Of a stretch of DNA of 64,000 nt, positions 35,168-43,517 are shown one piece after another. Numbering within the stretch: position 1 is the stretch's first letter; each line of letters opens with the position of its first letter. Both the position numbers and the translations under genes were made by a program. A model generated the notes under the pieces. The model searched no databases. It was given only the letters and a program-made list of their open reading frames with translations, and was not told the origin of the DNA. The stretch is from Fusobacteriaceae bacterium. GTDB lineage: Bacteria > Fusobacteriota > Fusobacteriia > Fusobacteriales > Fusobacteriaceae. Location of the stretch: NCBI GenBank assembly GCA_031272775.1, contig JAISTB010000034.1, positions 1 to 64,000 on the forward strand, in the 5' to 3' direction.

Positions 35168-35965
35168 TCAAATGCCGATTAAAAACATATTGTTTTCATC
35201 GGCGATACGCACGCAGTCCGCTTCGTCAAGAAGCATCATTTTGCCGGCCTCTCCGGCGATTCCCCGGGCCTTGACGGCGGCGGCCCGACGGACGGTTTCC
35301 AGGCCGATGACCGGCACGTCCACCTTCATGTCCTGCTGGGGCCGCGCCATTTTTACGATAATGGTCCCCGGGCCGGCCAGTTCCCCGCCCCGGGCGATAC
35401 AGCGGTCCGTCCCCTCGATGCCCTCAAGGGCCACGACGCTCCGGTCTTTGCAGACGACGCACTGTCCGGCGTCGATTTTCGAAAGGGCCTTGGCGGCCTC
35501 GACGCCCGTTTTTACTGTCCGCAGGTCATTTTCGTCGGGGGCGCTTTTCGTATAGCGGGTCTTCCGGATCAGAAATTCCTCGATAAATTTTGTCTGGTCG
35601 AGGACCTTGATGCCGTTCAGCCGCAAAAAACTAATCACCCCAAAAAGGAGGGTTTCATCCTTCCTGTCGGGCAGTTTTCGCAGCAGTTCCTCTCCCCAGG
35701 CGTCGGGCGTGAGATCCTGAAAGATCAGCCGTTTTTCCACTTTGCCCAGCATGATCAGTTCCCGTACGTCGTTCAGCAGAAAATGTTTGACGATATCGCC
35801 CACGGCGCCGATGTTGAAGGCGCGAAAACGGGCGTTTTCTCTGACGGCCCCGTCTATGGTGTCAAAGAGGCCGATGGGGTAGACTTCGAGGTCTTTGGCG
35901 GCCGCCTTTTCCAAAAAATAGCGCGGCAGCAGGCCGTTTCCTACGATAAGGCCGATTTTTCTCAT
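35168..35965 (-). CDS. lpxI: UDP-2,3-diacylglucosamine pyrophosphatase LpxI
   Basis: Encodes 265 residues. LpxI hydrolyses UDP-2,3-diacylglucosamine to lipid X; it replaces LpxH in a minority of Gram-negative lineages. Family pattern: IGLIVGNGLLPRYF, KVEKRLIFQDL, AQ-like CVVCKDRSVVALEGIEGTD, MARPQQDMKVDVPVIGLET. It starts 1 base after lpxA ends and precedes lpxB. The use of LpxI rather than LpxH is a useful taxonomic hint. Confidence 0.94.
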   Translation of the reverse strand: MRKIGLIVGNGLLPRYFLEKAAAKDLEVYPIGLFDTIDGAVRENARFRAFNIGAVGDIVKHFLLNDVRELIMLGKVEKRLIFQDLTPDAWGEELLRKLPDRKDETLLFGVISFLRLNGIKVLDQTKFIEEFLIRKTRYTKSAPDENDLRTVKTGVEAAKALSKIDAGQCVVCKDRSVVALEGIEGTDRCIARGGELAGPGTIIVKMARPQQDMKVDVPVIGLETVRRAAAVKARGIAGEAGKMMLLDEADCVRIADENNMFLIGI

Positions 35966-35966
35966 C

Positions 35967-36740
35967 TCAGCGCGCGATCCCCCTCTGGCTGCTTCGGATA
36001 AAATTGACGAGGTACATGACGTGCTCGTCCTGCCCGAAGCTCTCTTCCACCTGGCGCAGGGCCTCCTTGAGCGGGAGTCCGCTCCGGAAAATGAGCCGGT
36101 AGGCTTTTTTCAGATTGGAGAGATCCTCGTCGGTAAAACCGTGGCGGCGCAGGCCTATGCTGTTGAGTCCTTTCATTTCCGCCCGTTCCCCCTCGGCGAG
36201 GCAGAAGGGACAGATATCCTGCGCGATGCCGCTGTTGCCGCCGGTCATGGAATAAGCTCCGATCCGCGTAAACTGATGGGCCGGCGTGAGTCCGCCGATG
36301 ATCGCGTAATCTTCCACGGTCACATGGCCCGCCAGCGTGACGTTGTTGGCGAGGACGCAGCCGTTCCCGATCCGGACGTCATGGGCCACATGGACATAGG
36401 CCATGAGCAGGTTGCCGTCGCCGATCCGCGTTTCCCAACTGGCGTCGGTGCCCCGGTGGATCGTGACGCATTCCCGGATTCTGTTGCGGTTGCCGATAAT
36501 GGTCTTTGTGGCCTCTCCCTTGTATTTCAGGTCCTGATTGGCGAGTCCGATGGACGCGAAGGGGTAGATTTCATTGCCCTCGCCGATTTCGGTAATCCCG
36601 CCTACGACGACATGCGAAAACAAAGACGTGCCGGACCCGATCCTGACGTCTTTGCCGATAAAGCAATAGGGACCAACTTTTACGTCGTCGGCGAGGATGG
36701 CCCCCTGTTCGATGATGGCTGTTTCATGGATATCCGCCAA
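35967..36740 (-). CDS. lpxA: UDP-N-acetylglucosamine O-acyltransferase
   Basis: Encodes 257 residues forming a left-handed beta helix of hexapeptide repeats, followed by a helical C-terminus. It transfers a 3-hydroxyacyl chain from ACP to UDP-GlcNAc, the first step of lipid A synthesis. The catalytic histidine is H120 in YVHVAHD. The start is a TTG with GGGGGCG upstream; no ATG or GTG fits better. Typical VHQF after the repeats reads AHQF. Confidence 0.95.
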   Translation of the reverse strand: MADIHETAIIEQGAILADDVKVGPYCFIGKDVRIGSGTSLFSHVVVGGITEIGEGNEIYPFASIGLANQDLKYKGEATKTIIGNRNRIRECVTIHRGTDASWETRIGDGNLLMAYVHVAHDVRIGNGCVLANNVTLAGHVTVEDYAIIGGLTPAHQFTRIGAYSMTGGNSGIAQDICPFCLAEGERAEMKGLNSIGLRRHGFTDEDLSNLKKAYRLIFRSGLPLKEALRQVEESFGQDEHVMYLVNFIRSSQRGIAR

Positions 36741-36759
36741 GGTAACGCCCCCTCAGACT

Positions 36760-37191
36760 TTATTTGCCGACGAGACTGAACGTAAACGTCGCTTCGCAGG
36801 CCAGTTCGCCGTCGACTTTGGCGATGCCGTGGGCTTTGACGATGCTGAGCTTTTGCTTTTCCACGCGCACTTCATAGACGAGCTGGTCGCCGGGCCGCAC
36901 GGGCCGCTTGAATTTCGCGGAATCGATCCCCGCGAAATAGGGGAGCTTCGTCCCGCCTTCAATGTCGTCCATAACGAGAACGCCCAGACACTGGGCCATG
37001 CTTTCGATGATCATCACGCCGGGCATAATCGGATGTCCCGGGAAATGCCCTTCAAAATGCGCTTCGTTCATCGTCACATTTTTGATTCCCCGGACGGTTT
37101 TTGTCTCTTTATCCATTTCAAGGATCCTGTCCACCAGCAAAAACGGATAGCGGTGCGGGATTCGCTTCATGATTTCCACGATGTCTAACAT
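36760..37191 (-). CDS. fabZ: 3-hydroxyacyl-ACP dehydratase FabZ
   Basis: Encodes 143 residues from the ATG at 37191 with GGAGG upstream; the longer frame upstream has no ribosome site. It dehydrates 3-hydroxyacyl-ACP in fatty acid elongation and competes with LpxA for the same substrate. The hot-dog-fold active site has H49 (EGHFPGHPIMPG) and E63 (IIESMAQ). It sits between lpxC and lpxA, a common arrangement, and may have its own extended -10 promoter. Confidence 0.95.
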   Translation of the reverse strand: MLDIVEIMKRIPHRYPFLLVDRILEMDKETKTVRGIKNVTMNEAHFEGHFPGHPIMPGVMIIESMAQCLGVLVMDDIEGGTKLPYFAGIDSAKFKRPVRPGDQLVYEVRVEKQKLSIVKAHGIAKVDGELACEATFTFSLVGK

Positions 37192-37233
37192 GCTTTCTTC
37201 CTCCGTGTCAAATGAATTTGTGTGATCTGTCCT

Positions 37234-37242
37234 ATTATACCA
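37234..37242 (-). promoter_or_regulatory. Possible internal extended -10 promoter before fabZ
   Basis: Minus strand TGG-TATAAT, 43 bases upstream of the fabZ start. No good -35 is seen. A small GC hairpin (37278-37293) lies between it and the lpxC stop. Confidence 0.45.
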
Positions 37243-37298
37243 CATTTATTGGGATTGTACCAGATTTTTTCTCCATAGCGGTCTTCCGACCGCGGTAG

Positions 37299-38126
37299 TC
37301 ACAGCGCCCGGAGCTTTTCCGCGAAGGCGATATCGATGGCGTGTCCGGCCTTAATCGCGACGATATGGCCTCTTATGGGGCGGTTCAAGATCTTCAGGTC
37401 GCCGATGATGTCAAGCATCTTGTGCCGGACGAATTCATCGGGGAAACGGAGTCCTTCGGGGTTCATGACGCCCTCTTTCGTGATCACAATGGCGTTTTCA
37501 AGGGAGCCGCCCAGGGCGAGATGATTTTTTTTCAGGTAGTCGATCTCATAATCGAAGCCGAAAGTCCTGGCGGGGGCGATTTCTTTTTTGTAGGTCTCAT
37601 AGTCGATTTCAAATTCCGCGAGCTCCGACTGGAGCCAGCTCCGCTCGAAACGGATCGCGTAGGTGATCTTGAAGCCCTCCCAGGGGAAGGCCGCCACCAT
37701 TTTATCGTCCTGCCTGAGGTAGACCGGGGAGGTGATCACCAGAGGATCCGCTTCCGCCTCCAATTCCCTGATTCCGGCTTTTTCATAGAGCGCCAAAAAG
37801 CCGGAGGCGCTGCCGTCCCCGATGGGGAGCTCGTTTCCGTCCAGTTCCACGACGAGATCCGTGATCCCCGCCGCCATCAGCGACGAGAGAAAATGCTCGA
37901 TCGTGTAGACCGCGGCCCCGTACGGATTTTTGAGGTTCGTCCCCCGGGTCAGGTCAAAGGTGTTGGCGAGGTCAAGCGAGACCTCATTTTCTCCCGCTTT
38001 CAGGTCTGTCCGCCGGAAGAGGACATGTCCGTCATTGGCGGGCAGCAGACGCAGCTTTATATTTTGCCCCTTATGAAGGCCGATCCCCTCGGTGGAGATC
38101 TCTTTTGCTATGGTTTTCCGTTTCAC
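37299..38126 (-). CDS. lpxC: UDP-3-O-acyl-N-acetylglucosamine deacetylase
   Basis: Encodes 275 residues starting at GTG with GGAGG 7 bases upstream. LpxC is the zinc enzyme performing the committed step of lipid A synthesis. Zinc ligands are H78 (TIEHFLSSL), H235 and D239 (FVRHKMLDIIGDL); E77 is the general base and H262 the second catalytic His. It is 30 bases downstream of the helicase gene and first of the lipid A block. Confidence 0.95.
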   Translation of the reverse strand: MKRKTIAKEISTEGIGLHKGQNIKLRLLPANDGHVLFRRTDLKAGENEVSLDLANTFDLTRGTNLKNPYGAAVYTIEHFLSSLMAAGITDLVVELDGNELPIGDGSASGFLALYEKAGIRELEAEADPLVITSPVYLRQDDKMVAAFPWEGFKITYAIRFERSWLQSELAEFEIDYETYKKEIAPARTFGFDYEIDYLKKNHLALGGSLENAIVITKEGVMNPEGLRFPDEFVRHKMLDIIGDLKILNRPIRGHIVAIKAGHAIDIAFAEKLRAL

Positions 38127-38156
38127 GCTGATCCCTCCGCTTGCTCGTTTGCGCGT

Positions 38157-40367
38157 TCATTGTTTCTGCAAAAATTTATCGGCGACGACAAGGGCGATTT
38201 CCTTCCTGCCGTCCACAAAATCGATTTCCACTTTCCTCGGGGTAATGTTCCGGACGACGCCGAGGCCGAATTTTTTGTGCATGACCTTTTCCCCGATCTT
38301 GTAGGGAAAATCCGCTACGGTCTTGTTCAGATCCGCCACGGTAATCGTCTTCCGGAACTCAAAGGCATAAGGTTCCGGCTTTTTCGTCTTTTCCGCCGGG
38401 CGGCCTTCTCCGGCCAAGCCCTCCCGGGTCTCTTCCTTCGGCGCTTCCACCATCAGGAGCGATTCCGGGATTTCCGCGAGGAAGCGGGATTCGGTCCGGT
38501 AGCTCAATTCCCCGTAGAGGTAGCGCATCCGCGCGAAGGAAAGATAGAGCTTGTCCTCGGCCCGGGTAATGGCCACATAGCAGAGTCGCCGCTCCTCCTC
38601 GAGGTCCGAGGTCGAAAAGACCGCCTTTTTCCCCGGAAAGATCTCTTCCTCGAGGCCGCAGAGAAAGACCACGGGAAATTCGAGGCCCTTGGAATTGTGG
38701 ATCGTCATCAGCTTGACGTAGTCTTTTTCCTCGCTCAAATCGTCGGTCGCGCTGACGAGGGAAATGTTTTCGAGGTATTCCCTGAGCGTCAGCGTCTCCG
38801 CCATACGCTCCAGTTCCCGGATGGAATTGAAGAGCTCCTCGACGTTTTCCGCGCGGGTCTCCGCGTCGTCGTAGGTCTCCGTGAGGTATTCCCGGTAACG
38901 GATCGCGGAAAGGAGTCGCTCGAAGATCTCCGAAACCGCGGAATCTTCATTCATTTGCGCGAGTTCCTGGAGGATCCCCCGCAGTTCCTTGAGCTTTTCC
39001 CTTGCCCCCGCCGGGATCCCGGCAATGTCGTCGCAGGCGCCGACGGCTTCGTAGAGGGAAAGCCCCCGGGCGCTCCGGGCTTCGTTCAATTTTTCGACGG
39101 TCTTGTCGCCGATTTTCCGGCGCGGGATATTGATGATCCGCTGGAGGTTGGCGTTGTCTGCGGGGTTGTTGACGACGGAGAGGTAGGCCAGCAGGTCTTT
39201 GATTTCCGCCCGCTGGTAAAACTGTGTGCCGCCGAACACCTTGTAGGGAATATTGTTTCTGAGGCAGCCTTCCTCGAAGAGGCGGGACTGGGCGTTTGTC
39301 CGGTAGAGAACCGTAAAATCCCGGTAGCGCATTCCCCGGGCCCGACCCTTTTCCACCTCGGCCAGGACCCGGTTGACCTCGTCTCGTCCGTCGGGGCAGT
39401 CAAAGAGCGTGATCAGCTCCCCGCTGGTTTTTTTCGTCCAGAGCGTCTTGTCCTTGGCGCTGGCGTTGTTCCGGATCACGTTATTGGCCGCGTCCAGAAT
39501 GACCGAGGTCGAACGGTAATTTTCCTCGAGCTTGACGACGACGGCGTCGGGCCAGTCCCGCTCAAAATCAAGGATATTCTGGATATTGGCCCCCCGGAAG
39601 CCGTAAATGCTCTGATTTTCGTCGCCGACGACGCAGAGGTTCCGGTATTGAGCCGCGATTTTCTGAATGATGTCGTACTGGATCCGGTTCGTGTCCTGGT
39701 ACTCGTCGACCATAATGTAGCGGAATTTGTCCCGGACCCGCCGGAGCACGTCCTCTTGACGCAGGAGCTTTTCCGTATTGACGAGGATGTCTGAAAAATC
39801 CATGGCGTTATTCTCTTTGAGGATTTTGTTGTAGCGCAGGTAAACGTCGCCGATGAGCCGCTCGTTTTCGTCAAAGTTGGCCGAAGCGGCGTTGTAATCC
39901 TCGGGGGACGTCCCCTCTTCCTTGATCCTCGAGATCATGGAGGCGAGGATGCCGTCGGTCAGGACTTTGTTGGCGGAGCGCAGTTCCTTGAGAATCCCCT
40001 TGATGACCCGTTTCTGGTCGTCCGTGTCGTAAATCGTAAAATTGGCCCCGTAGCCCAATTTCGTCCCGTATACCCGCAGGAGCCTGAGCCCGAAGGAATG
40101 AAACGTCGAGATCAAGGCCCGGTTGGCGTCGTCCCCCACGAGATCGGCGACGCGCTCTTTCATTTCCCGGGCCGCTTTGTTCGTAAACGTCACCGCGAGG
40201 ATGGCGTAGGGAGAAATCCCGCAATTCCTGATCATATGGGCGATCCGGTACGTGATGGTCCGGGTCTTCCCCGAGCCCGCCCCCGCCAGGATCAAAAGGG
40301 GCCCGTCGGTCCTCAGGCAGGCTTCCCGCTGTCTGTCGTTCAGTTTATCCAAAATATTGTTTTGCAT
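38157..40367 (-). CDS. pcrA: UvrD/PcrA-type superfamily 1 DNA helicase
   Basis: Encodes 736 residues, the length of PcrA/UvrD. It unwinds DNA 3'-5' in repair and plasmid replication. Motifs in order: Q motif and Walker A LAGAGSGKTRTI (about 27-38), TFTNKAAREM, ISTFHSFGLRLLR, DEYQDTN, GDENQSIYGFRGA, ENYRST, MTIHNSKGLEFPVVF and CYVAITRAED. A C-terminal Tudor-like module (IGEKVMHKKFGLGVVRNI) matches PcrA. It is the first gene downstream of the SRP RNA and leads into lpxC. Confidence 0.94.
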   Translation of the reverse strand: MQNNILDKLNDRQREACLRTDGPLLILAGAGSGKTRTITYRIAHMIRNCGISPYAILAVTFTNKAAREMKERVADLVGDDANRALISTFHSFGLRLLRVYGTKLGYGANFTIYDTDDQKRVIKGILKELRSANKVLTDGILASMISRIKEEGTSPEDYNAASANFDENERLIGDVYLRYNKILKENNAMDFSDILVNTEKLLRQEDVLRRVRDKFRYIMVDEYQDTNRIQYDIIQKIAAQYRNLCVVGDENQSIYGFRGANIQNILDFERDWPDAVVVKLEENYRSTSVILDAANNVIRNNASAKDKTLWTKKTSGELITLFDCPDGRDEVNRVLAEVEKGRARGMRYRDFTVLYRTNAQSRLFEEGCLRNNIPYKVFGGTQFYQRAEIKDLLAYLSVVNNPADNANLQRIINIPRRKIGDKTVEKLNEARSARGLSLYEAVGACDDIAGIPAGAREKLKELRGILQELAQMNEDSAVSEIFERLLSAIRYREYLTETYDDAETRAENVEELFNSIRELERMAETLTLREYLENISLVSATDDLSEEKDYVKLMTIHNSKGLEFPVVFLCGLEEEIFPGKKAVFSTSDLEEERRLCYVAITRAEDKLYLSFARMRYLYGELSYRTESRFLAEIPESLLMVEAPKEETREGLAGEGRPAEKTKKPEPYAFEFRKTITVADLNKTVADFPYKIGEKVMHKKFGLGVVRNITPRKVEIDFVDGRKEIALVVADKFLQKQ

Positions 40368-40427
40368 GTTCCTCCCCGGGATGTTCTATAAAAAACGCGA
40401 TTTTCGCGTATCCAGCGCAGAACAAAA

Positions 40428-40538
40428 GTCACAAAGGCAGGAATATCCTACACCCACAATCCTACCTTAGTGCTGCTACCTTCCGGTCCTGACACGGTTC
40501 GATACAACTATGCCGTAAGAATCCCCGTTCTCTGTGAC
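40428..40538 (-). ncRNA. ffs: Signal recognition particle RNA (small, 4.5S type)
   Basis: Read on the minus strand, the conserved apical loop and Ffh-binding site appear as GTCAGGACCGGAAGGTAGCA followed by GCACTAAGG. The ends GTCAC (5') and GTGAC (3') pair, giving a transcript of about 111 nt that folds as one long hairpin without an Alu domain. A T-rich stretch follows the 3' end. The size is that of the short SRP RNA of Gram-negative-type bacteria, not the 270-nt Bacillus type. Confidence 0.92.
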
Positions 40539-40545
40539 ATCGTCT

Positions 40546-40574
40546 ATTATAGCACGGATCTTCCGTTTCGTCAA
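40546..40574 (-). promoter_or_regulatory. Consensus promoter of the SRP RNA gene
   Basis: Minus strand TTGACG (40574-40569), a 17-base spacer and TATAAT (40551-40546), ending 7 bases before the mature 5' end of the RNA. Confidence 0.88.
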
Positions 40575-40589
40575 CAAAAGCGTCGTTCT

Positions 40590-42266
40590 TTACCATTTTT
40601 TGAAGAGATTTTTGAGGAGCTTCTCCCCTTCTTTGAGGTTTTCCCTGACGTCTTCCCGTTCGCTCCACTTGTCGAGGCGCTCCAGGAGTTTCGTCATCGT
40701 ATCGGAATCGCTCCCGGCGAGGTTTTCGATCATATCACCGGCCTGTTTTTCCTCCCGGTCCAGCGCCGTCCCGTAGTCTTCGACGGTTTTTTGGTTGCGT
40801 TTCAACAGCGAGCGCAGGAGGTCTTCGCGGATGGCGCCGTTATTTTTCCGGATCTCGGCCAGAAGCTTTTGCGGGAGGCCGCTTTGGATCACGAGGTCCC
40901 GAGTTCCGGAATCATAAGAATAGCGTATATCGTTCAGCGTAAGATTTTCGAGGACAGGCAGGACCACTTCGTAGAGGAGCGGGATGCCGCTGTCGTTGGC
41001 GCCTTTGAGGGCGCTCTTGTCGAATTTGGGGTTCCGGACGCCTGCGCTTCCGGAGATTTTAATGTTTTGATCGGTCAGGCCCATGTCGGTGAATACCGAA
41101 AAGGATCCGCCGCGGATGTAGTTTCTGACTTCCGGCGTCTTGTCAAATTCTCCGCCGGGAACCCTGAGGGAAAGGGTCCCCTGCAGATCCCGCAAATTGA
41201 TTTTTCCTTCGATGACCGCGTTATTTTTGTCTTCCCAGGCCGTGAGCCGGATCACGACGTCCGTTTTGTTTTTGGAAAGGCGGCTGGAGACGTCGTTGAT
41301 TTCCCCGCTGAAGACCATGCCGTAGACCTCGACGTTGAGCAGCAGTTTTTCCACGAGGACTTCCCAGCTGTCCCTGTCCTGAAAGTCCTTTTCTCTGGCG
41401 TCCCGGACCTTTTTCAGCGATTCCCGGTACAGATAGACGAGCTCGTCAAGGTCCTTCTCGTATTTTTGCTTGAGATAGCGGCTCAAGTATTTGTCAAAGT
41501 CGGCGAGGAGTCCCTCTTCGCTGACGAGATAGTCTCTGAGACGCTTTTCAAGGTTCTTTTGATAGGCGTCCTTTGAGACGTTTTGCCGGATCAGGGCCCG
41601 GACCTGTTCTTTTTCCGCCGAGATCTCCTTCAGGAGCGCCTTTGCCTGCCCCTTGAGGCGCTCGACGTCTTCTTTTTGCAGCGACAGGAGTTTCATGGGG
41701 TTCTTGAGGTCAAGGATTCCTTCGGTTTCTTTCTTCAGCGTCTGCCAGGCTTCCCCCTGCTTGATGGCGTCTATCCTTTTTTTATAAGTTTCGCGGATCT
41801 CCCCCAGTTTTTTTTTGGCGTCGTCAAATTGCGCCGCGGCCAGATCCTTTGTCTTTTCGTTGAGCGCTTCGCCGGCGACGCCGGTCTCTCCGCCGGTCGC
41901 GACGCTCGCCGCCGAAGGCGCCGTTCCGCCTGTTTCCCCCGGCGTGAAGAGCTGTACGCCGATCAGCGAGGAATCCGTTACCGTGATCTTTTTTTCCTTG
42001 ACCGAAAGCCGGTAGTTGATCTTGACTTCCCGGATCGCGGCGGCTTTGATCCTCTGATCGCCCCGGCCGGCCACGGAAATCGCCGTAGCCGAAAGATAGG
42101 ATGAGAAGGGCCTGAAATCCACGCCTCCGATCTCGACTTGGCTGCCCGCCGCCTCCGTCAGCTTTTTCTCCAGCGTATATTCAAGGAGTTTGTTTCGCGC
42201 GAAATACAGCAAAAAAATCAGCGCGAGCACGATTATTCCGAGGGTGGAGAAAGTTTTTCGGATCAT
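40590..42266 (-). CDS. Inner-membrane-anchored AsmA-like protein, TIGR03545-like
   Basis: Encodes 558 residues. One N-terminal transmembrane helix (about 8-24) is followed by an AsmA/DUF748-like beta region (GSQVEIGGVDFRPFSSYL...ATAISVAG), a long coiled-coil section (about 135-310), a second beta region (about 330-480) and a charged C-terminus. This layout matches my memory of TIGR03545, an uncharacterised family restricted to outer-membrane bacteria and often paired with a TIGR03546 gene; no such partner is adjacent here. It may act in lipid or envelope transport by analogy with AsmA proteins. Divergent from pssA. Confidence 0.7.
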   Translation of the reverse strand: MIRKTFSTLGIIVLALIFLLYFARNKLLEYTLEKKLTEAAGSQVEIGGVDFRPFSSYLSATAISVAGRGDQRIKAAAIREVKINYRLSVKEKKITVTDSSLIGVQLFTPGETGGTAPSAASVATGGETGVAGEALNEKTKDLAAAQFDDAKKKLGEIRETYKKRIDAIKQGEAWQTLKKETEGILDLKNPMKLLSLQKEDVERLKGQAKALLKEISAEKEQVRALIRQNVSKDAYQKNLEKRLRDYLVSEEGLLADFDKYLSRYLKQKYEKDLDELVYLYRESLKKVRDAREKDFQDRDSWEVLVEKLLLNVEVYGMVFSGEINDVSSRLSKNKTDVVIRLTAWEDKNNAVIEGKINLRDLQGTLSLRVPGGEFDKTPEVRNYIRGGSFSVFTDMGLTDQNIKISGSAGVRNPKFDKSALKGANDSGIPLLYEVVLPVLENLTLNDIRYSYDSGTRDLVIQSGLPQKLLAEIRKNNGAIREDLLRSLLKRNQKTVEDYGTALDREEKQAGDMIENLAGSDSDTMTKLLERLDKWSEREDVRENLKEGEKLLKNLFKKW

Positions 42267-42317
42267 GGCGGAACTTCCTTTCCGGAGGCTTTCCGGGGCA
42301 ACGGATCTTTTTCTCTA

Positions 42318-42346
42318 ATTTTATCACAGCGGGCCTTGATTTTCAA
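42318..42346 (-). promoter_or_regulatory. Promoter of the AsmA-like gene
   Basis: Minus strand TTGAAA (42346-42341), a 17-base spacer and TAAAAT (42323-42318), 51 bases upstream of the start codon. Confidence 0.6.
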
Positions 42347-42366
42347 TGAAAACTTTCCCCTTTCTC

Positions 42367-42395
42367 TTGTCTTTCCCCGCGTTTTATGGTAAAAT
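42367..42395 (+). promoter_or_regulatory. Promoter of pssA
   Basis: TTGTCT (42367-42372), a 17-base spacer and TAAAAT (42390-42395) with an upstream TG giving an extended -10. Divergent from the AsmA-like gene promoter. Confidence 0.55.
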
Positions 42396-42452
42396 GGATC
42401 ATCAAAACTTTGAACGAATTCCGGTTGCGAAAACCGGGCAGGAGATGAAGCC

Positions 42453-43412
42453 ATGCTGGAAAAAAAATATCTGGCGCCCAACGCCATAACGGCCGCGAGC
42501 CTGTTTCTGGGATTTTTGAGTATAACGACCTCTTTCAAGGGCGAATTCAACAAATCGATCCTCTTTATCATCATTGCCATGATCTGTGACGGTCTGGACG
42601 GCAAAGCCGCCCGGAAATTTGACGCCTTCAGCGAGTTCGGAAAAGAATTCGATTCCTTCGCCGACGCCATATCCTTCGGCCTCGCGCCGGGGTTCCTGAT
42701 TTACTGCAAGCTGCAGGCGGAAGTCGCCAACAGCACGATTTTGGTCCCCGTTTCCTTTCTCTACGCCTTTTGCGGCGTCATGCGCCTGGTCAAATTCAAC
42801 GTGATCACCGTGGCCTCAAGCGAAAAGGGGGATTTCAGCGGTATGCCGATCCCCAACGCCGCGGCCATGGTCTGTTCCTATGTGCTGATCAGCCGTTCCC
42901 TGGAGCAACGTTTCGGCTTTCGTTTTTATGACCGGGAGTTCTTTATCGGAATCTCCCTTTTGGCGGCCATTCTCATGGTCAGCACGATCAGCTTCAAGAC
43001 CCCCGAAAAGACCTTTTCGTTTATTCCCCGCAAGCTGATCCCCGTCGTCATCGTAGGGGCCGCGATAACGGCCTATTATTCGATCTTTATCCTCTCGGGG
43101 AGCTATGTGATCCTGAATCTTTACCGGCATATCCGCAACAGCTTCGGCGTCGGGGACGAGGGCGACGGAGACCTTGAGGAAGAGGAAAAAACCCCGGTCG
43201 TGGAATATTTGCCGCTGATCCCCAAAGAAAAGCCCGCTCCCGGGACCGAAACGCCGAAAGCAGCCGGCGCGTCCTCCGAACCGGCCGGAGAAAAACCCAA
43301 AGAGGAAAAGGAAAAACCGGCGGCGGAAAAGAAAAAAAGCCCGCCCCGAACCGCGAAGAGCGGCGGCCCGGGGACCGGAGCGAAAGCGCCCCGGAAGAGA
43401 ACCAAAAAATAG
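42453..43412 (+). CDS. pssA: CDP-diacylglycerol--serine O-phosphatidyltransferase
   Basis: Encodes 319 residues. It makes phosphatidylserine, the precursor of phosphatidylethanolamine. The CDP-alcohol phosphotransferase signature is intact: DGLDGKAAR, then GKEFDSFAD, supplying the metal-binding aspartates at about 46-71. About six to eight membrane helices run to residue 230. The last 90 residues form an unusual Pro/Lys/Glu low-complexity cytoplasmic tail (EEEEKTP..., PKEEKEKPAAEKKK) that ordinary PssA lacks. It stands between two promoters as a single-gene unit. No psd gene is nearby. Confidence 0.9.
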   Translation: MLEKKYLAPNAITAASLFLGFLSITTSFKGEFNKSILFIIIAMICDGLDGKAARKFDAFSEFGKEFDSFADAISFGLAPGFLIYCKLQAEVANSTILVPVSFLYAFCGVMRLVKFNVITVASSEKGDFSGMPIPNAAAMVCSYVLISRSLEQRFGFRFYDREFFIGISLLAAILMVSTISFKTPEKTFSFIPRKLIPVVIVGAAITAYYSIFILSGSYVILNLYRHIRNSFGVGDEGDGDLEEEEKTPVVEYLPLIPKEKPAPGTETPKAAGASSEPAGEKPKEEKEKPAAEKKKSPPRTAKSGGPGTGAKAPRKRTKK

Positions 43413-43438
43413 CACAAAGAAATAGACGACAAAGGGCG

Positions 43439-43466
43439 TTGATTTTTTCCAAAAATGTGGTATGAT
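43439..43466 (+). promoter_or_regulatory. Promoter of the keto-deoxy-sugar module
   Basis: TTGATT (43439-43444), a 16-base spacer and TATGAT (43461-43466), 51 bases before the aldolase start. Confidence 0.6.
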
Positions 43467-43517
43467 AGAGCGTAAAGGGTGTTTTCGTAATAAAAGCAAT
43501 TGTTAAGGAGGATCAGC

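Noticed and set aside
35155-35172. Third copy of the GCGCAAAGG repeat
   Set aside because: Only about ten bases match and the position is between lpxB and lpxI start signals, unlike the other two copies.
37278-37293. GC hairpin downstream of lpxC as a terminator
   Set aside because: The stem is followed by A-rich rather than T-rich sequence on the coding strand, and the operon continues with fabZ 100 bases later.
37341-39794. 817-codon open frame on the plus strand
   Set aside because: It is wholly antisense to lpxC and the PcrA/UvrD helicase gene, whose motifs are unmistakable; the frame is open only because of the codon bias of those genes.
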